Source: Bacteroidota bacterium (GTDB lineage: Bacteria > Bacteroidota > Bacteroidia > UKL13-3). From it: a stretch of 64,000 nt of DNA. This document shows positions 33,970 to 42,408 of this stretch, in pieces. A program made the translations under genes and the position numbers. The notes beneath the pieces are model-generated. The model did not search any database, was not told where the DNA came from, and was given only the letters and a program-made list of their open reading frames with translations. Location of the stretch: positions 1-64,000 of the forward strand of contig CANHVU010000004.1 in NCBI GenBank assembly GCA_947464275.1, written 5' to 3'. Numbering within the stretch: position 1 is the stretch's first letter; each line of letters opens with the position of its first letter.

Positions 33970-34380
33970 ATTATGAATTATGAAGGATGAATGTTAGATT
34001 TTGAATGTTGGATGTTGAAATTAGAATTGAGAGATGAGAGTTGGGAAAAAGCAAGTAATGAAGTATGAAGTATGAAGTATGAATTATGAATTATGAAATG
34101 GGAATGGAGGTATGAGAGTTGGGAGATGAAAAATTGGTAAAAACCATTTAAGCAAATAATCAAATAAACAGTTAAACAAAAATGAAGTATAAAGTATGAA
34201 ATGAGAATTAGGAATTAAGAGGTGAAAAATAAGCAATAGTTAATTAAGAACAATCCCTAAATCAACAAATCTCTAACTTAACTATCCAACGATTAACCAA
34301 TTAAGCAATATAACCATCCATTAATCAAAAAACAACAAATCTCTAAATCCTAAATTAAACAATTAACCAATTGCATTGTA
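33970..34380. repeat. Degenerate array of 7-base units
   Basis: This 411-base non-coding stretch lies between the divergent ABC-F and SRPBCC genes. Bases 33970-34137 divide into 24 consecutive 7-base units in one phase, G/A-rich on the plus strand, for example AAGTATG three times (34061-34081) and AATTATG twice (34082-34095). From about 34183 units continue, then change to an A/C-rich type. CAACAAATCTCTAA occurs at 34263 and again at 34333, exactly 70 bases or ten units apart. It codes for nothing convincing. Confidence 0.85.
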
Positions 34381-34389
34381 TTATAAGGC

Positions 34390-34842
34390 ATGAGAGAATA
34401 TGTATTAGAAAAAACAACACAAATAAACAAACCATTGGCAGAGGTTTTTGAGTTTTTTAGCAAAGCTGAGAATTTAAATAAAATTACACCTTCACAAGTT
34501 TATTTTAAAATACTCACTCCTTCACCCATTCCAATGGCCAAAGGTACTTTAATTGATTACCGTATTAAACTAAATGGCATTCCATTCAAATGGAAAACTG
34601 AGATAAGTGAGTGGAATCCTCCATTTAAATTTGCAGACCAACAATTAAAAGGTCCATACACTAAATGGTACCATGAACACTTTTTTGAAGAAAAAAATGG
34701 CATCACTATTATGACTGATAAAGTAACTTATCTTTCAAAAGGTTGGATATTAGCTCCATTTTTACATTGGCTTTTTGTAGATAAAAAAGTAAAAGAAATT
34801 TTTGAGTTTAGAGAAATTGAACTAATGAAAATATTCAAATAA
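34390..34842 (+). CDS. SRPBCC (START-like) family protein
   Basis: This 150-residue single-domain protein has the helix-grip fold pattern: TTQINKPLAEVFEFFSKAENLNKITP, then strands and the closing helix VDKKVKEIFEFREIELMKIF. Such proteins bind lipids or other hydrophobic ligands, or act in polyketide cyclisation. The member here resembles the cell-division-inhibitor-like or CDP-paratose-associated SRPBCC group; its ligand is unknown. It follows the 7-base array directly and ends at a terminator. Confidence 0.87.
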   Translation: MREYVLEKTTQINKPLAEVFEFFSKAENLNKITPSQVYFKILTPSPIPMAKGTLIDYRIKLNGIPFKWKTEISEWNPPFKFADQQLKGPYTKWYHEHFFEEKNGITIMTDKVTYLSKGWILAPFLHWLFVDKKVKEIFEFREIELMKIFK

Positions 34843-34880
34843 AACGGTATCATTCATTTTAAAAGAACAAATAACATTAT

Positions 34881-34926
34881 AACAAGGTATTGGGATATTT
34901 AATTACCCGATGCCTTGTTTTTTTTA
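34881..34926 (+). terminator. Terminator of the SRPBCC gene
   Basis: AACAAGGTATTGGG pairs with CCCGATGCCTTGTT with two imperfect pairs and is followed by nine or more T. An in-frame TTG at 34915 lies inside it and is not used as a start. Confidence 0.83.
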
Positions 34927-34950
34927 TTTAAATTGTATACTTTCTCATCA

Positions 34951-35250
34951 ATGTCTTCAACAAAAAATATAAATCAAAAAAAATGTGAACACTGCCAAAA
35001 ATGGACAGATGGAAACAAAGCTTTTTGTGAGTTTTGCGGGGAAATTCTTGATTTTGGTTATAGAAAAGACTTATATGAGTTAGAAAAAAAATGGCAAAAT
35101 CAGTCGTTATTAATGGATGATTTTAAGATAAAAAATTCTGATAAAAATAAATTTCTTTTTGTGATCGAAAAATTAATTCAAGGAGGTCAAGCAATTATCA
35201 TTGGAATTATAACGTTGGTTACAATTGTTTTAATGGCTTTACCAGGCTAG
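34951..35250 (+). CDS. Zinc-ribbon membrane protein
   Basis: This 99-residue protein starts at the ATG at 34951. A zinc ribbon of the form CEHC...CEFC lies at residues about 12-31, followed by a charged helix and one C-terminal transmembrane segment (GQAIIIGIITLVTIVLMALPG). The ribbon should face the cytoplasm. I know no function. The next gene starts five bases later and encodes a small membrane protein, so the two probably work together. Confidence 0.75.
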   Translation: MSSTKNINQKKCEHCQKWTDGNKAFCEFCGEILDFGYRKDLYELEKKWQNQSLLMDDFKIKNSDKNKFLFVIEKLIQGGQAIIIGIITLVTIVLMALPG

Positions 35251-35255
35251 GAAGC

Positions 35256-35612
35256 ATGATTAAATTAAATAATTTATATTTGGTTATTCCCTTATTTCTT
35301 TGGTTTGCCCATCAAATTTTAGTAATAAGTTTAATTAATATCAAATGGTTGGATTGCTATTTAGACGATCTCGTTGTATTACCAATATTACTTGGAATTT
35401 CATTAATTATTCAGCAAAATTTTATTTCTAATTATTCATTTATTTTTCATTTAAAAACAATCGTTTTTTGTATCTTTTACTTTAGTTTAGCTTTTGAGGT
35501 AATTATTCCAATTTTCAATCAACATTACACTTCAGATTGGAAGGATTCAGTTGCTTATGCAATTGGAGGCTTCTATTTTTATTTTTTTCAAAATAAGCCA
35601 AAATCAAATTAA
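35256..35612 (+). CDS. Small integral membrane protein
   Basis: This 118-residue protein has about four hydrophobic segments (LYLVIPLFLWFAHQILVISL, LVVLPILLGISLIIQ, IVFCIFYFSLAFEVIIPIF, DSVAYAIGGFYFYFF). A short aromatic-acidic loop (WLDCYLDDL) lies after the first. It is probably co-transcribed with the zinc-ribbon protein. I do not recognise the family with certainty. The 188 bases after it up to coaE show nothing clear. Confidence 0.7.
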   Translation: MIKLNNLYLVIPLFLWFAHQILVISLINIKWLDCYLDDLVVLPILLGISLIIQQNFISNYSFIFHLKTIVFCIFYFSLAFEVIIPIFNQHYTSDWKDSVAYAIGGFYFYFFQNKPKSN

Positions 35613-35800
35613 TAAGCTGTAAAACTATTAGGTCTCAATTATAGAATTGTTCGGAGATTTTGAAATTCAAAGGCTATAACTTGATGGTTGATGGAATATT
35701 ATCTTACTAACTAAATTTATTTAAAAAGTAGGCTTTAGTTTGTAACGAAAAAAAACGCAAAGTTTAACAAAATTGAACTAATAAATTTTTTTAACAATTA

Positions 35801-36391
35801 TCAATTTATAAATACCTTATTCAATTTAACCACTTGTTCTATTAATGAATGTTTGTCATCGTTTATGATTTCAAAATTTGCTTTAGCTAATTTCTCTTCT
35901 TGTGTAAACTGATTATTCATGCGTGCTTGCACTTGTTCTTGAGTAATATTATCGCGGTGCATGGTGCGTTCAATTCGCAATTGCAAAGGAGCGGTAACTA
36001 CTATATACTTTTCTAAACCTTTATAACTATCTGTTTCAAACATCAATGCTGCTTCTTTAATAATATAAGGAACACCCAGTTTTTTTTGCTCCATAATCCA
36101 ATTATCAAAATCAGCAAATACAGTAGGATGAACCGTTTTATTTAATTCAGTTAGTAATGCTTTATTGTTAAATGCAATGGCCGAAATATGCACTCTGTTT
36201 AAACTTCCATCAGTAAAATAACTTTCTCTACCAAACAACCTTTTAACAGTACTAATTATTTCATCATGAGTAATCATGAGTATCTTTGCCCTATCATCTG
36301 CATTATAAATAGGAATTCCTAATTGTTTAAAAATATTACATACCAAAGATTTTCCGCTTCCTATGCTTCCGGTAACCCCAATTTTTTGCAT
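35801..36391 (-). CDS. coaE: Dephospho-CoA kinase
   Basis: This 196-residue enzyme phosphorylates dephospho-CoA in the last step of coenzyme A synthesis. The P-loop GVTGSIGSGKS lies at the very N-terminus from the ATG at 36391. IYNADDRAK, HPTVFADFDNW and the LID segment RTMHRDNITQEQVQARMNNQ follow. An upstream TTG at 36421 would lie in the yajC terminator. The gene is in the order nusB, DUF1573, yajC, coaE. Confidence 0.96.
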   Translation of the reverse strand: MQKIGVTGSIGSGKSLVCNIFKQLGIPIYNADDRAKILMITHDEIISTVKRLFGRESYFTDGSLNRVHISAIAFNNKALLTELNKTVHPTVFADFDNWIMEQKKLGVPYIIKEAALMFETDSYKGLEKYIVVTAPLQLRIERTMHRDNITQEQVQARMNNQFTQEEKLAKANFEIINDDKHSLIEQVVKLNKVFIN

Positions 36392-36404
36392 ATTCAAAAC
36401 TAAA

Positions 36405-36439
36405 TAAAAAAAGTCAGACAAAGATGCCTGACTTTTTTT
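36405..36439 (-). terminator. Terminator between yajC and coaE
   Basis: AAAAAAGTCAG pairs with CTGACTTTTTT with a 10-base loop. It follows the yajC stop by 19 bases on the minus strand, so coaE depends on readthrough or its own promoter. Confidence 0.82.
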
Positions 36440-36457
36440 AAAAATTTTTTAATAAAA

Positions 36458-36787
36458 CTATTTTTTAGTTTCTTCTTTTTTAACTGGATTTAAAGCTTGA
36501 GTAGCTTCTAAGCTCACTGCACTTTTGTTAATACGTAAACGAGTACCTTCGCTTTCAATAATTAAATGGGCTTCGTGAACTTCTACCACTTTAGCTTGAA
36601 TACCACCAAGTGTTACAATTTTTGAACCTTTTTCAATTGATTCAATTAATTTTTTTTGGTCTTTTTGTTTCTTCATTTGAGGACGAATCATAAAGAAATA
36701 AAAAATGGCAATCATTGGAACAAAAAATATCATTTGTTCCCATCCGCCACCTTTGGTAGCAGCTGCTTGTAATAAAGTTAAATTCAT
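36458..36787 (-). CDS. yajC: Preprotein translocase accessory subunit YajC
   Basis: This 109-residue protein has one N-terminal membrane helix (MIFFVPMIAIFYFFMIRPQ). The usual RPQMKKQKDQKKLIESIEKGSKIVTLGGIQAKV follows, with a small beta domain. YajC associates with SecDF in protein export. The gene is 29 bases downstream of the DUF1573 lipoprotein gene. Confidence 0.96.
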   Translation of the reverse strand: MNLTLLQAAATKGGGWEQMIFFVPMIAIFYFFMIRPQMKKQKDQKKLIESIEKGSKIVTLGGIQAKVVEVHEAHLIIESEGTRLRINKSAVSLEATQALNPVKKEETKK

Positions 36788-36816
36788 GGTTTTTATTTGT
36801 GTTATTATTTTAATAA

Positions 36817-37290
36817 TTAATGTGCTTGTGTTGCAGAGCCTTGTTTTGGTGTTACTTCGCCTTTAATTAAAAGCATGGTATTGGTTGGCGTGGTATTAGC
36901 CACTACAGTAACCGTTTTTTCTGCATGGTTTGGCTTACCTTCGCTGTTAAAAGTTACATCAATTTCCCCACCTTGGCCAGGTGCAATTGGTTCTTTGGGC
37001 CAATTTGGAACTGTACAACCGCAGCTTGCTGAGGCATTGGTAATTAACAATGGATTTTTACCTGTATTTTTAAACTTAAATTTATAATTTACAAGTTCAC
37101 CTTCTTTAATTGTACCAAAATCAAACATATTTTGTTCAAAAGTTATCTCCGTTGCATTTTCATTCTCAGCAGTTGGATTTTCGGCAGTAGCTGTATTGTT
37201 TACTATTTCAGCACCTACTTGTTTGCTTGATTCATTATTGCCGCAGGCAATAGCCATTAAAACTAAAGTTGAAATAATTACTTTTTTCAT
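36817..37290 (-). CDS. DUF1573 lipoprotein
   Basis: This 157-residue protein has a lipoprotein signal ending AIAC (Cys16). After a Thr/Glu/Asn linker comes a DUF1573 immunoglobulin-like domain: FDFGTIKEGELVNYKFKFKN, the conserved SASCGCTVPNWP, and PGQGGEIDVTFNS. The Cys-Gly-Cys may bind metal or form disulfides. The family is very common in Bacteroidota; its function is unknown. It is between nusB and yajC. Confidence 0.93.
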   Translation of the reverse strand: MKKVIISTLVLMAIACGNNESSKQVGAEIVNNTATAENPTAENENATEITFEQNMFDFGTIKEGELVNYKFKFKNTGKNPLLITNASASCGCTVPNWPKEPIAPGQGGEIDVTFNSEGKPNHAEKTVTVVANTTPTNTMLLIKGEVTPKQGSATQAH

Positions 37291-37332
37291 TGTATAAATT
37301 TAAATTAATTTGATTAAATCCTATCTATTAAA

Positions 37333-38277
37333 CTACTCCACCAGGCCTCTACCTGTTTTGTTAATTTTATTTTCTTTGCGCAATTCTAATTGAACTTTAT
37401 CTAAAACACCATTCATAAAAGTATGACTATTAGGACTGCTGTATAGTTTAGCTATTTCTAAATACTCATTAATACTTACTTTTATAGGTATTTGATTAAA
37501 ATTAAGTATTTCGCACATAGCCATTTTCATTAGTAACATATCTACAGTTGCAATTCTATCTGCGTCCCAATTTTGGGTTTTTGAACTAATTAATTCAATT
37601 AAAGCATCTTCTTGCTCCAAAGTTTCTAAAAATAAATTAGACACAAAAGTAGTATCTTCATATTTATCATTATAAAAACCTGGTAAAATTTCAGCTCCTT
37701 TATTTTGCTTAATAGAAGCTAAAGTTTTTTGAAATGCAATTAGAACCATTACCTCATCATCCTCCCAGTTAATAAACTGTTCTTCCATGTAATGATTAAA
37801 AACTTCGCTATCTGCTACCAAACTCTCAACCAACTCCAACAAAATTTGTTTTTCGGCAAACACCGAAGTATCTGCTTCTTTAGTGGCATCAACTATAGTT
37901 TCAATAGCTTTTACTTCAGTCAAAATTTGACGAAAGAAATCATTGCTTTTAGTCCAATCTAATTTTCTTGCTTTAATCTTTTCTTGTAAAATAATATCAT
38001 TTTCAAGTAAGGAAATAGCTGCATTGTTATAAATTGCTTTTAAAAATGCCATTTGCTCGGGCTGAGGAATATGTTTGTTATTTTGAAGTTCTATTTCTTT
38101 ACCCACAAAAAATTTGAACTCAATAAGGAAAGACATCAAAAATACATATACATCATATGCTTTATCGAGTGATTTTACAAGGTTATTTTTAGCCACCGCC
38201 CTACTCGTTGACTGATCTTGTTTGTAAGCGTATAATGCTTGAAAGGTTTTAATTCGTAAAAAACGTCTGAATAGCAT
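37333..38277 (-). CDS. nusB: Transcription antitermination protein NusB
   Basis: This 314-residue protein is the long Bacteroidota form of NusB, about twice the E. coli length. It starts MLFRRFLRIKTFQALYAYKQ. The C-terminal half has the family core VDMLLMKMAMCEILNFNQIPIKVSINEYLEIAKLY (read in parts) and ends in NSHTFMNGVLDKV. NusB with NusE binds boxA RNA and helps complete transcription of rRNA operons. The extra middle part is helical. It leads the nusB, DUF1573, yajC group. Confidence 0.95.
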   Translation of the reverse strand: MLFRRFLRIKTFQALYAYKQDQSTSRAVAKNNLVKSLDKAYDVYVFLMSFLIEFKFFVGKEIELQNNKHIPQPEQMAFLKAIYNNAAISLLENDIILQEKIKARKLDWTKSNDFFRQILTEVKAIETIVDATKEADTSVFAEKQILLELVESLVADSEVFNHYMEEQFINWEDDEVMVLIAFQKTLASIKQNKGAEILPGFYNDKYEDTTFVSNLFLETLEQEDALIELISSKTQNWDADRIATVDMLLMKMAMCEILNFNQIPIKVSINEYLEIAKLYSSPNSHTFMNGVLDKVQLELRKENKINKTGRGLVE

Positions 38278-38363
38278 AGCTATTATTTTGGGTATGTATG
38301 CTAATTTATATAAAATTCTGTAGGCTTAGCAATACATTTTTTAAATTACCTAAAGAACTATTT

Positions 38364-38402
38364 TGAAAAACTAAGCCTAGTTTTATGCTAGGCTTAGTTA
38401 GT
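38364..38402 (-). terminator. Terminator of the leucine-dehydrogenase gene
   Basis: AACTAAGCCTAG pairs perfectly with CTAGGCTTAGTT, with T residues on the minus-strand 3' side. It lies 15 bases beyond the stop. Confidence 0.86.
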
Positions 38403-38416
38403 TTTAATATTATTTA

Positions 38417-39484
38417 CTAGTAAGTTGAACCTACACGCATCATATCATGTATGCGTTTTTCAGCCAATTCTGTAGCAGCTTTTTGTGTATGTACTTTATC
38501 TTTATCCGATTTTTGGAAAATGGCTAAAGTAGTATCATAAATTTTTTCTGTGTTACTAAATGCAGTTTCACGGTTATAACCGATGTGTTCTTGGTAAACA
38601 TTGATTAAACCACCAGCATTAATTAAGAAATCAGGTGCATAGGCAATACCTTTTTCCATTAACATTGGGCCATGAATATTTTCGTCAGCCAATTGATTAT
38701 TAGCAGCACCAGCTACTACTTTACATTTTAGTTTATTAATATTAACCGAATCTAAAATAGCACCTAAAGCACAAGGAGCAAAAACATCAACATCTAAACC
38801 GTAAATTTCATCACCTTTAACTACAGTTGCTCCAAAATCTTTACTATATTTTTTAAGCATTTCTTCGTTAATATCGGTAATAAAAAGTTTAGCACCTTCT
38901 TTGTGTAAATACTCTAACAAATGGCCACCTACTTTACCAATACCTTGAACAGCTACTTTTTTACCAGCTAAACTATCCGTTCCAAAAGCATGTTTAACAG
39001 CTGCTTTCATACCTACAAAAACACCATAAGCAGTAACAGGGCTTGGATCTCCTCCGCCTCCCATACTTTCTGGTAAACCAACTACGTGGCTTGTTTCCAT
39101 GTTAACATACTCCATATCACGGGTAGTAGTATTAACATCTTCAGCTGTTATGTACTTACCATTAAGGTTTTCTACAAAACGGCCAAATTTACGCATTAAT
39201 GCTTCTGTTTTAAGAGTTTTTGCATCACCAATAATAACAGCTTTAGCACCCCCCAAGTTCAATCCAGAAATAGATGCTTTGTAAGTCATACCTCGGCTTA
39301 AACGCAATACATCATTCACTGCATCTGCTTCGCTGGTGTAATTCCAAACTCGCGTTCCGCCTAAACCTGGTCCTAAAACCGTGTTGTGAATGGCAATAAT
39401 TGCCTTCAATCCAGTGTATTCGTCTTGGCAAAATACTATTTGCTCATGATCGTGTTTTTGCAACTGAGAGAAAATATCTGACAT
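38417..39484 (-). CDS. Leu/Glu/Phe/Val dehydrogenase
   Basis: This 355-residue NAD-dependent amino-acid dehydrogenase is most like leucine dehydrogenase. The substrate domain has GPGLGGTRVW and the catalytic lysine region MTYKASISGLNLGGAKAVI. The NAD domain has VAVQGIGKVGGHLLEYL with GxGxxG. It would convert branched-chain amino acids and 2-oxoacids. I chose the ATG at 39484 over an in-frame TTG at 39511. Monocistronic, with its own terminator. Confidence 0.93.
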   Translation of the reverse strand: MSDIFSQLQKHDHEQIVFCQDEYTGLKAIIAIHNTVLGPGLGGTRVWNYTSEADAVNDVLRLSRGMTYKASISGLNLGGAKAVIIGDAKTLKTEALMRKFGRFVENLNGKYITAEDVNTTTRDMEYVNMETSHVVGLPESMGGGGDPSPVTAYGVFVGMKAAVKHAFGTDSLAGKKVAVQGIGKVGGHLLEYLHKEGAKLFITDINEEMLKKYSKDFGATVVKGDEIYGLDVDVFAPCALGAILDSVNINKLKCKVVAGAANNQLADENIHGPMLMEKGIAYAPDFLINAGGLINVYQEHIGYNRETAFSNTEKIYDTTLAIFQKSDKDKVHTQKAATELAEKRIHDMMRVGSTY

Positions 39485-39597
39485 AATTTTTTGTATTTTA
39501 AAAGGCTGCAAAACTATGCTTATTTTTCATATTTCATAATGTGATATTTTATGATTTAAAGTCTTGTCTTTTCTAATTAAACTAATTAGTTAGTTCC

Positions 39598-39632
39598 ATA
39601 AAAAAAGCACACCTAAATTAGATGTGCTTTTT
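39598..39632 (-). terminator. Terminator of clpC
   Basis: AAAAAGCACA pairs with TGTGCTTTTT, extended by imperfect pairs, two bases beyond the clpC stop. On the minus strand it is followed by a T run. Confidence 0.85.
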
Positions 39633-39634
39633 GC

Positions 39635-42220
39635 TTACTCTTCCGTTTTATCAATTGGAGCATCTTTCTTTTTGCGCTCTTTTTTCTTAATAGTAGTAAT
39701 TTTTAACTCATCGGCATTGGCCTCTTTGTCGTAATCTACTTCTATTGTTTCACCTTCGCCTGTTTGTTGTAATAATAATTGCTCGGCTATTCCATCTTCC
39801 ACATACTTTTGAATTGTTCTTGCTAAAGGTCTAGCTCCTAAATCTGCATCAAATCCTTTTTCAGCTAAAAATGCTTTTGCCGAATCGGTTATGCTAAATT
39901 TAAATCCTAGTTCTTCAACTCGACTAATCAATTTACTTAAGTTAATATCTAAAATTTTAGTAATTGCTTCTTTATCTAACGAGTTAAATACAATTACATC
40001 GTCTACTCTATTTAAAAACTCTGGCGAGAAGAAACGTTTTAAAGCATTTTCAATGACCAATTTTGAATCTTTTTGTGCATTTGCATCTTTACTTGGCGTA
40101 CCAAAACCAACACCTGCACCAAAATCTTTCAATTGGCGACTACCAATATTCGAAGTCATGATGATAATAGTATTTCTAAAATCAATTTTACGACCTAAAC
40201 TATCAGTTAAAAATCCTTCGTCTAATACTTGTAAAAGTAAATTAAATACATCTGGATGTGCTTTTTCTACCTCATCCAACAAAATAACTGCATAAGGTTT
40301 TCTTCTAACTTTTTCGGTTAACTGACCACCTTCTTCGTAACCTATGTATCCTGGAGGCGCTCCAACCAAACGGCTAACAGCAAATTTCTCCATATACTCA
40401 CTCATGTCAATACGAATCATAGCATCATCGGTATCGAACAAGTAGCGAGCCAATACTTTTACCATTTCTGTTTTTCCAACCCCTGTTGGGCCTAAAAATA
40501 TAAACGAACCTATTGGTTTATTTGGATTTTTTAAACCTGAACGGCTGCGTTGAACAGCTTTTGCTAATTTTTTAATTGCATCATCTTGTCCAATTACTTT
40601 ACCACTCAACTCAGTTCCCATTTTTAATAAACGTTCGCCCTCGCTTTGCGCAATGCGTTTTACAGGAACTCCAGTCATCATAGCTATAACTTCAGCCACA
40701 TCGTCTTCACTAACGTTATAACGTTGGTTTTTCGATTCTTCTTCCCACTTAGCTTTTTCAGTTTCAAGTTGCTCTAATAAATGTTTTTCTTTATCACGTA
40801 GTTTTGCAGCCTCTTCATATTTTTGGCTTTTAACTACTTGATTTTTTTCTATTTTTATATCTTCAACTTGTTTTTCAAGTTCAATAATAGCAGCAGGAAC
40901 ATGGATATTACTTAAATGAACACGTGCACCTACTTCGTCTAATACATCAATTGCTTTATCTGGCAAATGTCTGTCAACCATGTAACGTGTGCTCATACTT
41001 ACACAAGCGTTAATAGCTTCTGGCGTGTAAGTTACACTGTGGTGAGCTTCGTATTTATCTTTAATGTTAGTCAATATTTGAATAGATTCTTCAGGAGTAG
41101 CAGGTTCAACCATTACTATTTGGAATCTACGTTCTAATGCACCATCTTTTTCAATATATTGGCGGTATTCATCTAAAGTGGTAGCACCAATACATTGTAT
41201 TTCGCCACGGGCTAAAGCAGGTTTAAACATGTTTGATGCATCTAAACTTCCGCTTGCACCACCTGCGCCAACTATAGTGTGTATTTCGTCAATAAATAAA
41301 ATTACATCTGGACTTTTTTCCAACTCATTCATTACTGCTTTCATACGCTCTTCAAACTGACCACGGTATTTTGTACCTGCCACCATGCTAGCCATATCAA
41401 GCATTACCACTCTTTTATTGAATAGAATTCGGCTTACTTTACGTTGAATAATGCGTAATGCTAAACCTTCGGCAATGGCAGTTTTACCCACACCTGGTTC
41501 GCCAATTAATACAGGATTATTCTTTTTCCTTCGCGATAAAATTTGTGAAACTCTTTCAATTTCTTTTTCGCGGCCAACTATAGCATCAATTTTACCTTCT
41601 TCGGCAGCTTTGGTTAAATCTCTACCAAAATTATCTAATACAGGTGTTTTTGATTTTGGATCAATTCTACGTGTAGGTTCTTGCTTGCGTTCAGATTCTC
41701 TTCCAGCGCCCGCGCCAGCAAAATAATCATCTTCGTCAGCAGGCAGTTCATTACGAGGATTTGATTTTTTGCTATCAAAATCTTCATCAATTCTGTTTTC
41801 AATAGCTTGTTTAAAAATGTCGTAATTAATGCCAAATTGAGATAAGATTTGAGAAGCCAAATTATCTTCATCCCTTAATATAGAAAGCAATAAATGCTCG
41901 GTTCCTATAATATCAGTTTTAAAGATTTTAGCTTCTAAATAAGTAATTTTCAATACTTTTTCTGCCTGCTTGGTAAGCGGTATATTAACAAAATTGGTAT
42001 TATTACTTGCAGTACTTCTAATCGAGTCTTCAATAGTTCTTTTCAACTTTGAGTTATCTACACCCAAAGCCTTCAAAATTTTTAAAGCCTTGCCTTCGCC
42101 TTCTCTAATAAGGCCTAATAATAAGTGTTCAGTTCCAATATAATCATGGCCCAAGCGAATTGCTTCTTCTCGGCTATAACTAATTACATCTTTTACACGT
42201 GGTGAAAATTTAGCTTCCAT
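39635..42220 (-). CDS. clpC: ClpC-type AAA+ unfoldase
   Basis: This 861-residue hexameric AAA+ protein unfolds substrates for the ClpP protease. It has two N-terminal Clp repeats (SREEAIRLGHDYIGTEHLLLG and its second copy), a first AAA domain with GEPGVGKT, a UVR-like middle coiled coil (QKYEEAAKLRDKEKHLLEQ) and a second AAA domain with GPTGVGKT. The tail is lysine-rich. I chose the ATG at 42220 because relatives begin MEAKF; another ATG lies at 42244. No CtsR or McsAB genes are near. Confidence 0.96.
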   Translation of the reverse strand: MEAKFSPRVKDVISYSREEAIRLGHDYIGTEHLLLGLIREGEGKALKILKALGVDNSKLKRTIEDSIRSTASNNTNFVNIPLTKQAEKVLKITYLEAKIFKTDIIGTEHLLLSILRDEDNLASQILSQFGINYDIFKQAIENRIDEDFDSKKSNPRNELPADEDDYFAGAGAGRESERKQEPTRRIDPKSKTPVLDNFGRDLTKAAEEGKIDAIVGREKEIERVSQILSRRKKNNPVLIGEPGVGKTAIAEGLALRIIQRKVSRILFNKRVVMLDMASMVAGTKYRGQFEERMKAVMNELEKSPDVILFIDEIHTIVGAGGASGSLDASNMFKPALARGEIQCIGATTLDEYRQYIEKDGALERRFQIVMVEPATPEESIQILTNIKDKYEAHHSVTYTPEAINACVSMSTRYMVDRHLPDKAIDVLDEVGARVHLSNIHVPAAIIELEKQVEDIKIEKNQVVKSQKYEEAAKLRDKEKHLLEQLETEKAKWEEESKNQRYNVSEDDVAEVIAMMTGVPVKRIAQSEGERLLKMGTELSGKVIGQDDAIKKLAKAVQRSRSGLKNPNKPIGSFIFLGPTGVGKTEMVKVLARYLFDTDDAMIRIDMSEYMEKFAVSRLVGAPPGYIGYEEGGQLTEKVRRKPYAVILLDEVEKAHPDVFNLLLQVLDEGFLTDSLGRKIDFRNTIIIMTSNIGSRQLKDFGAGVGFGTPSKDANAQKDSKLVIENALKRFFSPEFLNRVDDVIVFNSLDKEAITKILDINLSKLISRVEELGFKFSITDSAKAFLAEKGFDADLGARPLARTIQKYVEDGIAEQLLLQQTGEGETIEVDYDKEANADELKITTIKKKERKKKDAPIDKTEE

Positions 42221-42408
42221 GTTATAATTCCAAAATTTTTTCATTTAACTATTAACTAGTCAAATTCAGTTCCAAATATGTTGTATGCAATTTAGTAAGC
42301 TTGGTTAATATATTTTACTTATTTATTCACAAACTAAATTTTGCTGTACATTTATTTTATTATCAACGGCTTATTATTCATTTTGTTTCAAAATAGTTAA
42401 AAACAAAA

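Noticed and set aside
33978-34163. Minus-strand frame of 61 residues (HNSYFILHTS-type sequence)
   Set aside because: It is a translation of the 7-base repeat array and shows no protein features apart from the repeat.
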